A stretch of 64,000 nucleotides of DNA from Pardosa pseudoannulata (Eukaryota; Arthropoda; Arachnida; Araneae; Lycosidae). Where the stretch lies: NCBI GenBank assembly GCA_032207245.1, contig CM063508.1, positions 120,036,407-120,100,406 on the forward strand, read 5' to 3'. Within the stretch, counting starts at the first letter, position 1. The number at the start of each line of letters is the position of its first letter. Of this stretch, positions 1-26,764 are shown piece by piece. The notes below the pieces were generated by a model. That model was not told where the DNA came from and searched no databases. It worked only from the letters and a program-made list of their open reading frames with translations. Made by a program: the position numbers and the translations under genes.

Positions 1-942
1 CCTTCTAAATTTCTCATTTCGCATCGGAGGTGGAACATATTTACTATTCTTGCTTGTTGCATAAGAATACTCTATTGTATCTCGCGAGTTATGAGAGTCA
101 GTGGGAGTTTGTTTACAGAAAGTTTTTCCTCTGGATATGAAAAAGGTATCACATTCCCGACCAAGTTCAGTTGGTTTAAACCAGCTCTCGCCCTGTCGAA
201 TACCTATGTGAGTTTGAGTTTCTTGATCTAATGTTGCAAAAAGCTTGTCGGAAACTGCCAAATCAATAACAGATTTCAAATCATTGCATTTCCTTAATTT
301 TAAGTAATACTCGAATGTTGTTTTAAGCCGCGATGCAAATTGAACGTGAGTTTCCATAGAGGCTCTTTTAGCGCGTTTAAAGTTTTCTAAACAGATTTGT
401 GCGGTCGGTTCGAACTCTCGTAATACTATGGCTTTTAACGTTTCATATTTTTTAATTCCATCGTCATCTATATAAATTAAAATATTTGCGGCCCTTTCAC
501 CCAATAAATTTATCAAAATCTCTGCTTTGTATTCTTCTGGTACCTTTTTGGTAGCAAACGCACGTTCTAGCGTGGTGAAAAATAAATTCCATAATTCCGG
601 TTTAGTAGGACATGGGATAGTCAATGCTTTTACACTTTTAATTACACTAACCAGCGATCTATCCTTTTCACTATCAATTTGTTCAATTCCTGGACTTGGC
701 GACTTATTCTGAGCCCTTATCGTCTCTAACTGTTTTTCATGCTCCCTTTCTTCAAGTTTTTTCCTATCTTCAACAGTCGTAATTATAAATTCTTTGACAG
801 ATTGTTCATCCTTTGCATAGTCCTCTGAGTTTAGAATTAACGATTTTAATTCTGCCATTTTTAAATCTGCGGTCACTTTTATGCCACATTCTTCGGCAAC
901 AATTCGTAAATCCTCTTTTCTAAGGCCCTTGACAGCAAACAT
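1..942 (-). CDS. Retrotransposon gag-like protein (partial, runs off left edge)
   Basis: A single open frame of 314 codons reads leftward from an ATG at 942 and is still open at base 1. An in-frame stop lies upstream at 994-996. The product is highly charged, begins MFAVKGLRKEDLRIVAEE and carries a Glu/Lys-rich coiled-coil-like stretch near residues 50-75. The middle (roughly residues 95-230) reads like the capsid helices of LTR-retrotransposon Gag proteins, with motifs such as KAEILINLLGE and HVQFASRLKTTFEYY. It lies directly downstream of an LTR and primer-binding site (1062-1356), so it is the first gene of a minus-strand element. Ty3/Gypsy or BEL membership cannot be decided because pol is outside the window. 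The undamaged frame suggests a young insertion. Confidence 0.8.
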   Translation of the reverse strand, partial: MFAVKGLRKEDLRIVAEECGIKVTADLKMAELKSLILNSEDYAKDEQSVKEFIITTVEDRKKLEEREHEKQLETIRAQNKSPSPGIEQIDSEKDRSLVSVIKSVKALTIPCPTKPELWNLFFTTLERAFATKKVPEEYKAEILINLLGERAANILIYIDDDGIKKYETLKAIVLREFEPTAQICLENFKRAKRASMETHVQFASRLKTTFEYYLKLRKCNDLKSVIDLAVSDKLFATLDQETQTHIGIRQGESWFKPTELGRECDTFFISRGKTFCKQTPTDSHNSRDTIEYSYATSKNSKYVPPPMRNEKFRR

Positions 943-1062
943 CTTAACTAAAGTACTTAGCTGATCCCCCAAAACAGAAAGTAAGGAAATTGCTTACCTC
1001 CACTGATGAAACTATAACTTCTTAATTTAATCCAAATATTGCATAAACCCACTTTTGGTTTC

Positions 1063-1082
1063 GGATCCTGTCGAGTGCGCCA
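1063..1082 (-). other. Primer-binding site of the minus-strand LTR element
   Basis: On the minus strand, one base after the LTR end, the sequence TGGCGCACTCGACAGGATCC has the TGGCG start and ACAGGAT core usual for tRNA primer sites of Ty3- and BEL-type elements. The priming tRNA was not identified. Confidence 0.6.
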
Positions 1083-1083
1083 G

Positions 1084-1356
1084 TGTAACGTTGGTGTTCT
1101 TCCGACTGGGAGTCATCCATCCAACTCTTTTGTATTTTATTATTATTTATTTTGGACGATACAGCAAACAATACATATAGAGAGAAACACATATAGAGCA
1201 GTAATAAAACACGCAAAATTATCTGTCACACGCGTGTCCCTCACTCGGACAACCGAAAAACACACGGCCTTCACACGCCGTTTTTTTCTTCTACCCTCTC
1301 CTCCGAACAAACATATCCGCCACCGTTCTACCCAATAGAGGGCGCTAGGCACTACA
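1084..1356 (-). repeat. 5' LTR of the minus-strand retrotransposon
   Basis: A 273-bp segment that begins TGTAGTGCC and ends CGTTACA on the minus strand, the TG...CA ends expected of an LTR. It is followed by a primer-binding site and the gag frame. An AATAAA-rich stretch lies in its second half, in the place expected for LTR polyadenylation. The matching 3' LTR would be left of the window. The right boundary coincides with the abrupt left end of a BEL/Pao protease frame, which suggests insertion into that older element. Confidence 0.75.
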
Positions 1357-1357
1357 A

Positions 1358-1840
1358 ATGGGAACAACTCGAGTAATTTTTTTGAGAATAATTTTAGATT
1401 TAGGTTCACAAAAATCCTACGTCAGTAAGTATGTGGCTGAAAAAATGAAATTAAAGTGTATTGGAGAGGAAACAATTACTCATGGGTTATTTGGAGGAAT
1501 AGAGAAAAGTGAAAGGCATAAGAAATACTCTATTAAGTTAAGCAATATAGATAAGAGTTTCACTTTTGAAATAGAAGTAATGGATCAAAAGAAAATATGT
1601 GCCTCTATTCCTAAACTGAAAAATTTTGAATGTATTCAAGAATTGAAAGAGTTGGGAATATTTTTAAGCGATATTGCCATTAATGAAAACTGTTGCTTAT
1701 TTGAAAATAATCCAAACGAAATTCATGCTTTGCTAGGAGCAGATTGTGCCAGTAAACTATTAACTGGGGAAGTCAAGCATTTATCAAATGGGATGCTGGC
1801 TATGAGAACGATCTTAGGGTGGACAATTCTGGGAAATTCC
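1358..1840 (+). pseudogene. BEL/Pao aspartic protease (DUF1758-type), left-truncated
   Basis: Frame starting at the element junction. The retropepsin-like start ILDLGSQKSYVS (nt about 1388-1425) gives the catalytic Asp context as D-L-G-S rather than the usual D-[ST]-G-S, and the family motif LLGADCASKLLTGEV follows near 1730-1775, then TILGWTILG. The ATG at 1358 is not a true start, because coding similarity begins immediately at the junction. After about 1838 the similarity continues in another frame, so an indel separates it from reverse transcriptase. Confidence 0.8.
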
Positions 1841-3138
1841 AGAGGAAAAAAACGAAGAATTCTAACATTTTATTATCACTTCATGCAACTAGCTTTGACG
1901 TATCTGATAATTGGTCTCTTGATACAATTGGCATTCGTGACCCCAAGACTAAGATGTTAAGGTCAGATCTTGAAAAGACAGCAAAAGATCATTTTCTTCA
2001 GACTGTTACTAGGGATGAAGAGGGGAGGTATTCAGTTAGTTTACCGAGTCTAGCAGAAAAGAGACCAGCTAGTTGCGTGAAATCTTTGGAACGAACGGGA
2101 AGGTTGACCGATTACGAGAAGGTTTTCAAAGACTGGTTAGCTGAAGATATCATCGAGGAAGTTCCTCTCTGTCATGATATTAAAAATGAACATTTTTTAC
2201 CGCATCTTCCTGTGCTTAAGGACAATTCCATAACAACTAAGGTGAGACCAGTATTTGATAGTTCCGCCAGAGAAAAGAATTTCCCCTCTTTGAATGATTG
2301 TGTAAAAGAAGAGCCTAATCTCATTGAACTGATACCAACCCTGATGAATAGATTTCGCCTTGAGAAGTACGGTGTAACTGCTGGGAAGCTAAGAAATTCT
2401 TTCTACGTCGACAATTGCGTTCTTAGTGTTTATAGCCCGGAAGAATTGTCAAAATTGATATCGGAAGCACAGGCTCTGTTGAGCACAGCCAAATTCCATC
2501 CCCGAGGGTGGGAGCTTACTCCTTTAGCTTTTAAAAAGGAAAGTGGAGAAGGCATACCTGTCATTTACTGGTCAGATTCAGCGAATGGTTTATATTGGAT
2601 CAAGAGAACTAAGACTTGGGCTACATTTGTGTACAATCGAGTTCAACAAATACGAGGACTGAGTAATCCTGTTGATTGGAGACTTGTAGCGGGTCCCTTG
2701 AATCCTGCCGACCTCCCTTCACGAGGTTGCAACTCTCATGAACTGTTGAAAACCCGCAGGTGGGAGGAACCAAGATGGTTAAAGTTACCTTCAAATGAAT
2801 GGCCTATCTCTAAAATTGATCCAGACCTGGAAATTGTTAACTCAGAGAAAATAAAAACCATCGTGTCAGCCATTAACACCCAAGCAGATACTATCCAATA
2901 TGCATCTCGAATTTCATCGTATCGCAAAATTGTAAGAACAATGGGTTGGATACAAAGATTTTGTCACAACTGCAAGAATAAAGAAGACAGGAAAAAGGGA
3001 AAATTAGATTTAGAAGAAATAGATCGAGCCGAGAAAATAATTTTGAGAAAAGTCCAGGAACAATCATTTGAGGAAGTACGAAAGTTGCATTTGCAAACTT
3101 TTACAGACGACGATGGGTTGATTAAAGTAAAAAAATAG
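1819..3138 (+). pseudogene. BEL/Pao reverse transcriptase, RNase H and integrase N-terminus with internal deletions
   Basis: 439-codon frame. It contains the thumb/finger start of a Pao-type RT (VRPVFDSSA, residues 142-150). It then jumps at about residue 188 straight to the palm motif SFYVDNC (194-200), so about 100 residues of RT core are absent. A second junction near residue 234 joins the WELT motif to an RNase H-like region (IPVIYWSDSANGLYW). The family motif GPLNPADLPSRGC and the start of the integrase zinc-binding region follow, ending at a stop at 3136. The integrase DDE core is absent. Losing several blocks while the frame stays open over 1.3 kb is unusual for simple decay. Confidence 0.85.
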
Positions 3139-3205
3139 AATTTTAATTGATGAGAAGAAACTGCATATAAGATTTGCGTATAAATAAAAATTACGCCAAG
3201 ATTTA

Positions 3206-3640
3206 AGGCTTCGGTTCAGAAGTGAATATTTGGGACAGTTAAGGGAATTTTCAAAACCTAGAAAAGAGTGTTTCGTCAAAGAAGGAGAAATCGTGCTGAT
3301 CGGAGATTCCAATACCAAGAATATAGATTGGCCGCTGGCCAAAGTTATTAAAACTTTCCCCGGAAAAGATGGAAGAGTACGAGTGGTAGAGTTAAAGACA
3401 AAGAATGGAACTTTATTACGGCCTGTCCAAAGACTTTATCCATTGGAGATTAGTGAAACTGAAAGTTCTCCAAAGCTCAACGTAACATCCCCAATTGTAG
3501 ACGACTACAATGGAACTTGTCATAGGAATGATCCCTTAGAACCTGACAGTGAGCACGAAGAGAATCTTTCTCAGGAACCTGAAGTTCGCCGTTCTCTGTG
3601 TGGTCGCGTTCTGAAGGAACCCGACAAACTGAACTTGTGA
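3206..3640 (+). pseudogene. BEL/Pao integrase C-terminal domain (DUF5641)
   Basis: Open frame starting without an ATG (first internal Met codon at 3230). It reads as the DUF5641 domain that ends BEL/Pao pol: LGQLREFSKP, then DWPLAKVIKTFPGKDG and RPVQRLYPLE near 3420-3450. It ends at TGA 3638-3640, shortly before the polypurine tract and LTR. The integrase catalytic core that should precede it is missing. Confidence 0.8.
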
Positions 3641-3699
3641 CAATTCCATTTCTTCAGTTTGAGTTTTGGAGGGTATCTCAAAACTCAAAGGTGGGAGAA

Positions 3700-4049
3700 T
3701 GTGGGAAATCCCCCGGTGAACTAACTGTAACCGTTACAAACGAACGGTGTGTCGGTGTCAACCGCGAATGTGTAAACAGTCGAGATGAACTCTCGCTACC
3801 CTTTCTTTTTAAATGTACATAGTTTTCTGTAATTCTTTTTAAATGTATATAAATATTATTCTTTTTTCACCAATGTATTCGAGCCATTTAATGCCGAACA
3901 CGGAATAAAGGTGTTTATGGAAGAACAATAACAGCCCGGCCCGGAACAAATAGACGAGAAGCAGCACCATCGGAATTTTGGAGATAAGGCCTCTTTGCTT
4001 TACCTGTTAATTTAATTGTGCTGTGTTCTCGGTGTGGTATTTTACGACA
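3700..4049 (+). repeat. 3' LTR of the BEL/Pao element (right boundary uncertain)
   Basis: A purine-rich stretch (AAAGGTGGGAGAA) is followed by TGTGGGAAATCCCCC at 3700, the usual polypurine-tract to LTR transition. AATAAA lies at about 3904. Two candidate ends with ACA are 3931 and 4049, and no second LTR is present to settle this. An 81-codon open frame from 4060 has no recognisable similarity and is not called. Confidence 0.6.
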
Positions 4050-4435
4050 GTCTTAATAGATGGTGGCTGGGACACTTAACATAGCGAGACTGTTTTCCAA
4101 GGCCCAGGAAAATACCCAGGGCGTTCGTGATATAGAGTTAATAACTTTGCTAAATATTTTCCGTTTAAAGGAATTCTATGATGCTCGCAGGGGGAAGACT
4201 TGCATTACATCCATGCATGTGAAATCAAGGACCAACAGCATTTCGAAAAAGAAGGACGTAAGACTCAAGGATTTTTACTCGGTATTTTTAAGTACTCGGT
4301 TATAAGATCTATTTATTTAGTTTATTTCTCCTGATGAATTTTTTTCAGTCTCCAGATAAGTTTTTAAAAACAGTACTCGAATTTTCAACCGTTATACAAT
4401 TATTTCTTGAATAATAATAAAACCTAGTTTATAAC
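4050..4435. other. Intergenic, no recognised feature
   Basis: Only an unrecognised 81-codon frame (4060-4305, +) is seen here. It may be further retroelement or flanking sequence. Confidence 0.4.
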
Positions 4436-4625
4436 TGGAGGTTGTTGGTTCGAGATTCAAGCGGACCAAAGATTCGCCTTGTTCATTAATGATGGTTGGA
4501 TCATGTAAATTAGGTTCGCAGTCAAAATGTCTTTCAAGTTACCAAACGATACCTCTGGAGGTAACTGGCTAAGTCTGGGGGGTTTTCTGCTTGGTTCCTG
4601 CTTCTAAATTATAAGGACCCAGCGA
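4436..4625 (+). mobile_element. SINE family 2 copy (tRNA-derived, degraded head)
   Basis: The body shares ATACCTCTGGAGGTAAC and CTTCTAAATTAT.A.GACCC with the copies at 26765-27005 (+) and 8045-8475 (-). A B-box-like GGTTCGAGATTC lies near 4447. The A-box half is no longer clear. Confidence 0.6.
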
Positions 4626-5300
4626 ATACAATGTTACTCACGCCCATAGCATTCCTTACGCTACTGCTCCTCGGATGATGTTAAAAATGTTTTCTTGGTA
4701 AGTCGGTCATAAGGAAATATGACGTAATATGTAGTAAAATGCTTTATTTTAATATCTTGTTTATATTTTTTATAGTTCGAGCTGAATGAATAAATGATTA
4801 GTCAATGAAATGAACTGAGTTTTTTTAACTTTGTACGTATCTCCACACCACCCGCATAACACGACGCTGATTCTGCAAGTTCGTTAAAATTTAACTTAAT
4901 ACATTTTATAAACTGCACGATAATCTGAAAATTAATAGTTGCAAATAAACATGCAGCGAGTCTAAGGGTATCAAAGATCTCATTCATAATTTCACAAAGG
5001 CAAGGTAAAAGCATTTTAATTTTGAATTTCCATATTTTACCTGTAATATTTTTACAATTTATATTATTTCGTAATGTGTATTAAAAAGAAATTAAAGTAT
5101 TTTTTAATTCTTTACAACTATTTAAATTTTTTGTTAGTTTGGGGTGAGCCAGGAATGCTTGATTTACTGATTGGCGTATTGAGGTTCAAACCTCTTCATA
5201 CACCAATAGGCCGAAAACAAAATCCATTGATTTTTAATTTTTACCATTAATGTTAAGCCTCGGCTTACGCACTTGTATTTTGATACTCGCATTACATCTT
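4626..5300. other. Intergenic, AT-rich, nothing recognised
   Basis: No coding, RNA or repeat structure was recognised in this stretch. Confidence 0.4.
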
Positions 5301-5815
5301 TGCCAAATAGAAAAATTTGTCGCAATATCACGAACTACTATAATGCCCTTCCCATTCATTTTCATGTTTACAACAGCCAATAGACGAACAATAAATTGCC
5401 TTTCCGTTTGAAATTAAAGCTAGAATTGTCATAAGTTGAGATGTGCCCTACTGCGTGAAATCGCCTTATTACTATGCGCATTTGTATTACATTACGATTT
5501 AACAAAATACCGGGGGATCCATAGAAATTTATCGTCAGTGGATGTTTCATCTACTTTCTCCGATCTCCCCATAAAATGTCCATGTCATCATTTGCATTAG
5601 TGCCCGCAATTTTTAGCTATACCACCACATGCCTAATTTTAATTTTATAAGGCGATTTCAAGCAGCAGGGCACATCTCAACTTATGACTATTCTGGCTTT
5701 AGTTTCAAAAGGAAAGGCAGTTTATTGTTTGTCTATTGGTTATTGTAAACATGAAAATGAATGTGCAGGGTATTATAGTAGTTCATGATGTTTGCGACAA
5801 ACTGCTCTATTTCAT
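5301..5815. repeat. Large inverted repeat (arms about 175 bp, spacer about 160 bp)
   Basis: The left arm (about 5301-5478) read forward matches the right arm (about 5641-5815) read in reverse complement. Shared blocks include CGAACTACTATAAT, ATTCATTTTCATGTTTACAA and GTCATAAGTTGAGATGTGCC. Identity is high but not perfect. This is either a foldback-type transposon with long terminal repeats or an inverted duplication. No transposase is seen in the spacer. Confidence 0.8.
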
Positions 5816-6552
5816 ACCACATTTCAGATTTGAGTCTTTTGGTTTCTACGCTACGCATTTCTTTTGCTGGTAAAAATATGAAAACGATCATAAATTTGAA
5901 AAATTCTTTCATTTGAGAGAAAGGGAAACAAAAATGGAATTTATGGAATTTAATCTTCACGTTTATTCTGAATGAGCGATTTTTTTTTAAGAAACAATAT
6001 CAAAATACTAACATGTTAATAATTATTTACATTTATGTTTAAATTAACTGTAGTATTTTATATGTTTGGCAATACTTTTATTACAAATTTTCAATTTTCT
6101 ATCTGGCAACTATGTGATTACATACGGTGTTTTGTCCTGCACCGTGCATGCGTTACTTCATGCTATATTGTTCGTAGCTTAGGTTTTTTCCCTGAATAAA
6201 TCTTTATCTCGATCCAAACCTTGAATTTATCACAGTAATACCACCAAAATAATAAGGATGTGTAATTTTTTGAGAAGTGTTCAGTCTTATATAAGTAAAG
6301 GTTATCAACGCTTAAAAATTAAAGGAAAAAGGATGTATATCAGCTTCCATATACTTCTGGACTTATCTACCGTTTCAGCTCAGTGTGAAAATGAAAAGAA
6401 TACAAACAACTTTTCACAGGTGATTACTTTACCATGAACATAAATGACGTTGATTGAAACCAAAGTCAATGAAAACGTCAAAAAATGATAAGCGTTTTTC
6501 AAAGCAATGAAATAATACCTGAATGAATATAGGTCAACATATGCGCGCTCCG
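5816..6552. other. Intergenic, AT-rich, nothing recognised
   Basis: Short open frames exist but none resembles a known protein. Confidence 0.4.
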
Positions 6553-7490
6553 ATTTAAAGACACACGCGTGAGAAAATTTATATATTTGCACACAAAAAT
6601 GCATGCGATGTAGAAAAAAACTCCTATTACTATCTCCGTAAGATTTTTGCACACAAAAATACCTGCAATGTATAAAAATATTCTCCTCTATTACTTTCTC
6701 CATTTTGAGATTCTTACACACAAAAATACTTGCGATTTGGGAAAAAACTTTATTGTCTCCATCTTCAGATTTTTGCACAAAAAATATTTCCGATTAAAAA
6801 AAAAAAGAAAACTACTCTATTAGTATCTTCGAGATTTTTGTACACAAAAATCCCTCCGATATAGAAAAAAATATCCTCTATTACACTCCCCGTATAAAAA
6901 TTTTTACACACACAAAAATACCGGCGATATAGAAGAAAATATACTTTTATATTACTCTCGCTGTCTTGATTTTTGTACACAAAAATACATCAGAGATAGA
7001 TATATATCTCCTTGATTAATCTCTTCGTCTTGAGATTTTTGTACACAAAACTACCTACGATATAGAATTTAAAGACACACGTGTGAGAAAATTTATATTT
7101 TTGCACACAAAAATACATGCGATGTAGATAAAAACTCCTATTACTATCTCCGTGAGATTTCTGAACACAAAAATATCTTCAGTGTATAAAAAAAATTCTC
7201 TTCTACTACTCTCTCTACCTTGAGATTTTTGCACACAAAAATACCTTCGATATAGGAAAAAAACTGCATTACTGTTTCCATCTTCAGATTTTTGCACAAA
7301 AAAGTATTTGTGTTAAAAAAAGAAAACTACTCTATTGGTATCTTCGTCGAGATTTTTGTACACAAAAATCAATGCGATATAGAAAAGAAAATAACCTCTA
7401 CTGCACTCTCTCTTAAGATTTTTATACACAAAAATACCGGCGATATAGAAGAAAAAATAATTCTATATTACTCTGGCTGTCTTGATTTTT
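6553..7490. repeat. Satellite array, about 64-bp monomer in a 515-bp higher-order repeat
   Basis: About 14 monomers, each with a GATTTTTGCACACAAAAATA-like core, a CGATATAGAAAAA segment and a CTCTATTACT.TCTC segment. Distinctive variants recur about 515 bp apart: the block AAAGACACACG[CT]GTGAGAAAA at 6556 and 7072, the ATGCGATGTAGA monomer at 6600 and 7112, and the A-rich monomer at 6768 and 7287. This shows two higher-order units (6553-7067 and 7068-7490). Open frames crossing it are repeat artefacts. Confidence 0.9.
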
Positions 7491-7871
7491 GACGATGATT
7501 TGGAGGTTAAAGAAAACAATTAAAAGTCTTATAACACTAATTATTCTAATATCAGGATATAAAGCAAGGACAAACTTGCAAGTCAAGTTCTGTGCCGATT
7601 TTTTATGAATTTCTTTAAGGAAAAATTACGGAGCTAAAATATTTTATTTAAAAAAAATTTCGAGTTGCAAAATTGGTCTCACTGGCTATATATGGATCAA
7701 CAGTTGCACAAAAATGGAAAATAATTGTTAAGGATAATCATCTAATCAAGCCTTTCAAGGCACTAACCCTTCATCTATAGTAATTAATTATTAACCATAC
7801 AGGGCACTTGCGTTATTTGGCATTACTAAGCCGCAATTGTTTGTTGCCCATTTTCTTATGGGAGCATCATA
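7491..7871. other. Intergenic, nothing recognised
   Basis: AT-rich spacer between the satellite array and an hAT-type MITE. Confidence 0.4.
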
Positions 7872-7879
7872 TAGGCAGT

Positions 7880-8036
7880 CAGTGGCATACGCAGAATTTT
7901 TTCAAAGGGGGGGTGTTTCATAATTCTAAAAAATAATAGCCCGCATAATTCTAACTAAAATACTTATTTTTGCCATTTTGTCTGAGCTCAAGGAGGGGGA
8001 TTTAAACCCCTCCCCCTCCCCTTGCGTACGCCCCTG
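7880..8036. mobile_element. hAT-type MITE, 157 bp
   Basis: The ends are CAGTGGCATACGC and, inverted, CAGGGGCGTACGC. Perfect 8-bp direct repeats TAGGCAGT flank it at 7872-7879 and 8037-8044. The inside is non-coding, with a G-run near one end and a C-run near the other. The 8-bp duplication and CAG ends are hAT hallmarks. A related copy lies at 12045-12186 in the opposite orientation. Confidence 0.85.
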
Positions 8037-8044
8037 TAGGCAGT

Positions 8045-8475
8045 CAGCATTACTTCCTAAGACGGGACAACACAAACAAAGAAAGTGAGTCTTCGTAATT
8101 TAGAAGCAGAAGACCCTCAAGCTTTACCTGCCACTCCCATAGGTATTGTTTTGAGGGCATTGAGATTACGACCCTATTTTACGTGCCTCAAACGTCATTA
8201 ACGAACACGGCAGATCGACTTGAGCCTCGAACTCGTAATCATCCGGTTACGAGATAGATGCCTTTGCGACTGAGCTGCCGAACGATGGCCGAATGGTTAG
8301 AGTGCAGACCTTCGGAATCGGAATTCGTAGGTTCGAATTCCACTATGGCATGGATGTTCGAAGCCGTTCGGAATCGGCTTTAAGCAGTAGGTCCCGGTCT
8401 CATTAACCCTCGTGTTGCAAAAAGTAGACCGTAGCACTCCAAGACCAAACCAAAAAGACTGAGCTACCGTAGGTC
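8045..8475 (-). mobile_element. SINE family 2 copy, interrupted by SINE family 1
   Basis: On the minus strand it starts with a tRNA-like head (GGTAGCTCAGTCGCAAAGGC as A-box region, ACGAGTTCGAGGC as B box). The body matches the 26765-27005 copy, including CTTCTAAATTACGAAGAC. The head is split at 8280/8457 by a plus-strand SINE, with the 13-bp GACTGAGCTRCCG on both sides. Confidence 0.8.
8276..8456 (+). mobile_element. SINE family 1 copy A (tRNA-derived)
   Basis: TGCCGAACGATGGCCGAATGG at the 5' end carries the A box, GGTTCGAATTCC the B box, and CTATGGCA can pair with the TGCC start, as in a tRNA acceptor stem. A non-tRNA body (GGAATCGGCTTTAAGCAGTA) and an ACCAAACC tail follow. Flanks 8268-8280 and 8457-8469 match at 12 of 13 bases (part may overlap the SINE start). 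Confidence 0.85.
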
Positions 8476-8708
8476 CTTCATCTATTGTAACAACAAAAAA
8501 TAAAATAAAATACTTGAACTGGTTCGAATTTCAAGTAATTAATAAAAAAATAATATAAAAAATTATGTTCCAGACATTCAAAATATATGTAATTATATTT
8601 TGTAAAATGCTTTACAAATTTGAGCCAAAATGCCGCCTTTAAAATTTGCCGCTCCTGACATAGGACGGATTTCTCCAACACTAGGTCTGCCTCATATCTA
8701 GTAAATAG

Positions 8709-9377
8709 CAGGGCCCGACTAAGATACTTTTGTGCCCAGGGCACAATCCAATTTTTGTACCCTCCAACCCCATGCAAATTTATATCGACAACTTATTATC
8801 ATACTTACAGTCATATAAAAATTATAACATTGAATTAGCAAACAGATTTAAGAAAGTAATATTCAAAATCAAAACACCAAATTTTCATTTTACGTAATCA
8901 TTATTATCTCTGTTTAGCCATGCTAAAAATTAAGGACTTTTAAAGACCTAGAGTGACCCACTTTTTTTATTTTTACCTTGTCACATTCACAAGCTCTGTG
9001 GTGCAGAAAATAAATAATAATGAAATTAAAAATAATTTAAATTGATGAGATGATTTAATGGTTTATAGTGGTACGTTGCTAATATTCTGTGTTATAAATA
9101 TGTTATAACCCATAGAATAAAAATAGCACCAGGTTTGTTGAGGGAATTAACTGTCAGGTAAATAACAGTAAAACTGAAGAAAAAATAGGAAACAATATAG
9201 TTCATGACAAACACAATTATCTCGTACAATAATTTATTAAAACTTAACGAGGGTAGCGTAAGTTTGCAATTTTCCCCGCTTAATATGTGTTTCAAGCACT
9301 TGACTAAATTTTCGTGCCTCCTAAAATTTTCGCGCCTAGGGCACATGTCCCAAGTGACCATACGATAATCAAGCCTG
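8709..9377. mobile_element. hAT-like non-autonomous element, 669 bp
   Basis: It begins CAGGGCCCGACTAAGATAC and ends with an imperfect inverted partner (reverse complement CAGGCTTGATTATCGTA). Flanking octamers GTAAATAG and GTAAACGG match at 6 of 8 positions. Internal GTGCCCAGGGCACA-like blocks lie near both ends. No transposase frame was recognised. Confidence 0.5.
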
Positions 9378-9573
9378 GTAAACGGTACAAAATTTACGAA
9401 CACATAAAATGCTAACATATAGAATCACATACGTCATGACATTTAAGTGTTCTGAAAGACATTGGCTGATACAGTTTGATTCCACGATTAACAAAAGAGA
9501 GCTTTATCTCGTAGGGCACCTGTTTCATTTCTGTTTCGCTCAAGTTCATACACTCACCTTTGAACAGCGAAAA

Positions 9574-26364
<16,791 letters not shown>

Positions 26365-26764
26365 AAAGCAGAATGAGTATGCTTAAAGTAAACATGTATT
26401 CATGAATTACATGCTGTGCCAATTTTACTTTTTCTCTCTAAACAGAGGTTGTCATTTACATTTGAAGGGCATTTTTTTTAAGGTACTTTTAGATAAATTT
26501 AAAAAATTCCAGATATCAGTGGTGGTGAACCAATGACCTGCATGTTAGACAGTGATAATCAAAAGTTTAAATGACACATGTTGATTTCATAAATTTTTTC
26601 CCATTTATTTTGTATCAAGGCAATTAAAAATATTAAAAAGTTAATGAATTAAATTCAAAATCGAATTTTAAAAATATATTTCTAAGTTGACACTGGCTGA
26701 TTTTCATTGCATCATTGCATCTGTCACTTTTGAGTCAGTTATATACTGGGTGAATATATTTGTT
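26365..26764 (+). other. Probable 3' untranslated region and flank of the chitin-binding gene
   Basis: It follows the TAA at 26362. No clear AATAAA close to the stop. The transcript end cannot be placed. Confidence 0.35.

Larger units (their letters stand above)
1357..4049 (+). mobile_element. Degenerate BEL/Pao LTR retrotransposon (5' part missing)
   Basis: Plus-strand remnant with pol order protease, reverse transcriptase, RNase H, integrase C-terminus, then an untranslated tail and a 3' LTR. The 5' LTR, gag and protease start are cut off at the LTR of the minus-strand element. There is one frameshift near 1838, and there are at least three internal losses, near 2385, 2520 and 3140-3205. 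It cannot move on its own. Confidence 0.85.

Noticed and set aside
1039..1338. 99-codon plus frame across the LTR
   Set aside because: It lies inside the LTR and primer-site region of the minus-strand element and has no protein-like character.
6380..7297. Several minus-strand frames with repeated FCVQKS-like peptides
   Set aside because: They are translations of the satellite monomer, not a repeat protein.
8281..8360. Functional tRNA gene
   Set aside because: A and B boxes are present, but stems pair poorly, the body continues past the acceptor end, and three other copies share it. It is a SINE.
9409..9573. Upstream in-frame ATG giving a 55-residue extension of the chitin-binding protein
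   Set aside because: It would place an ordinary polar stretch before a perfect signal peptide. The ATG at 9574 is far more likely.
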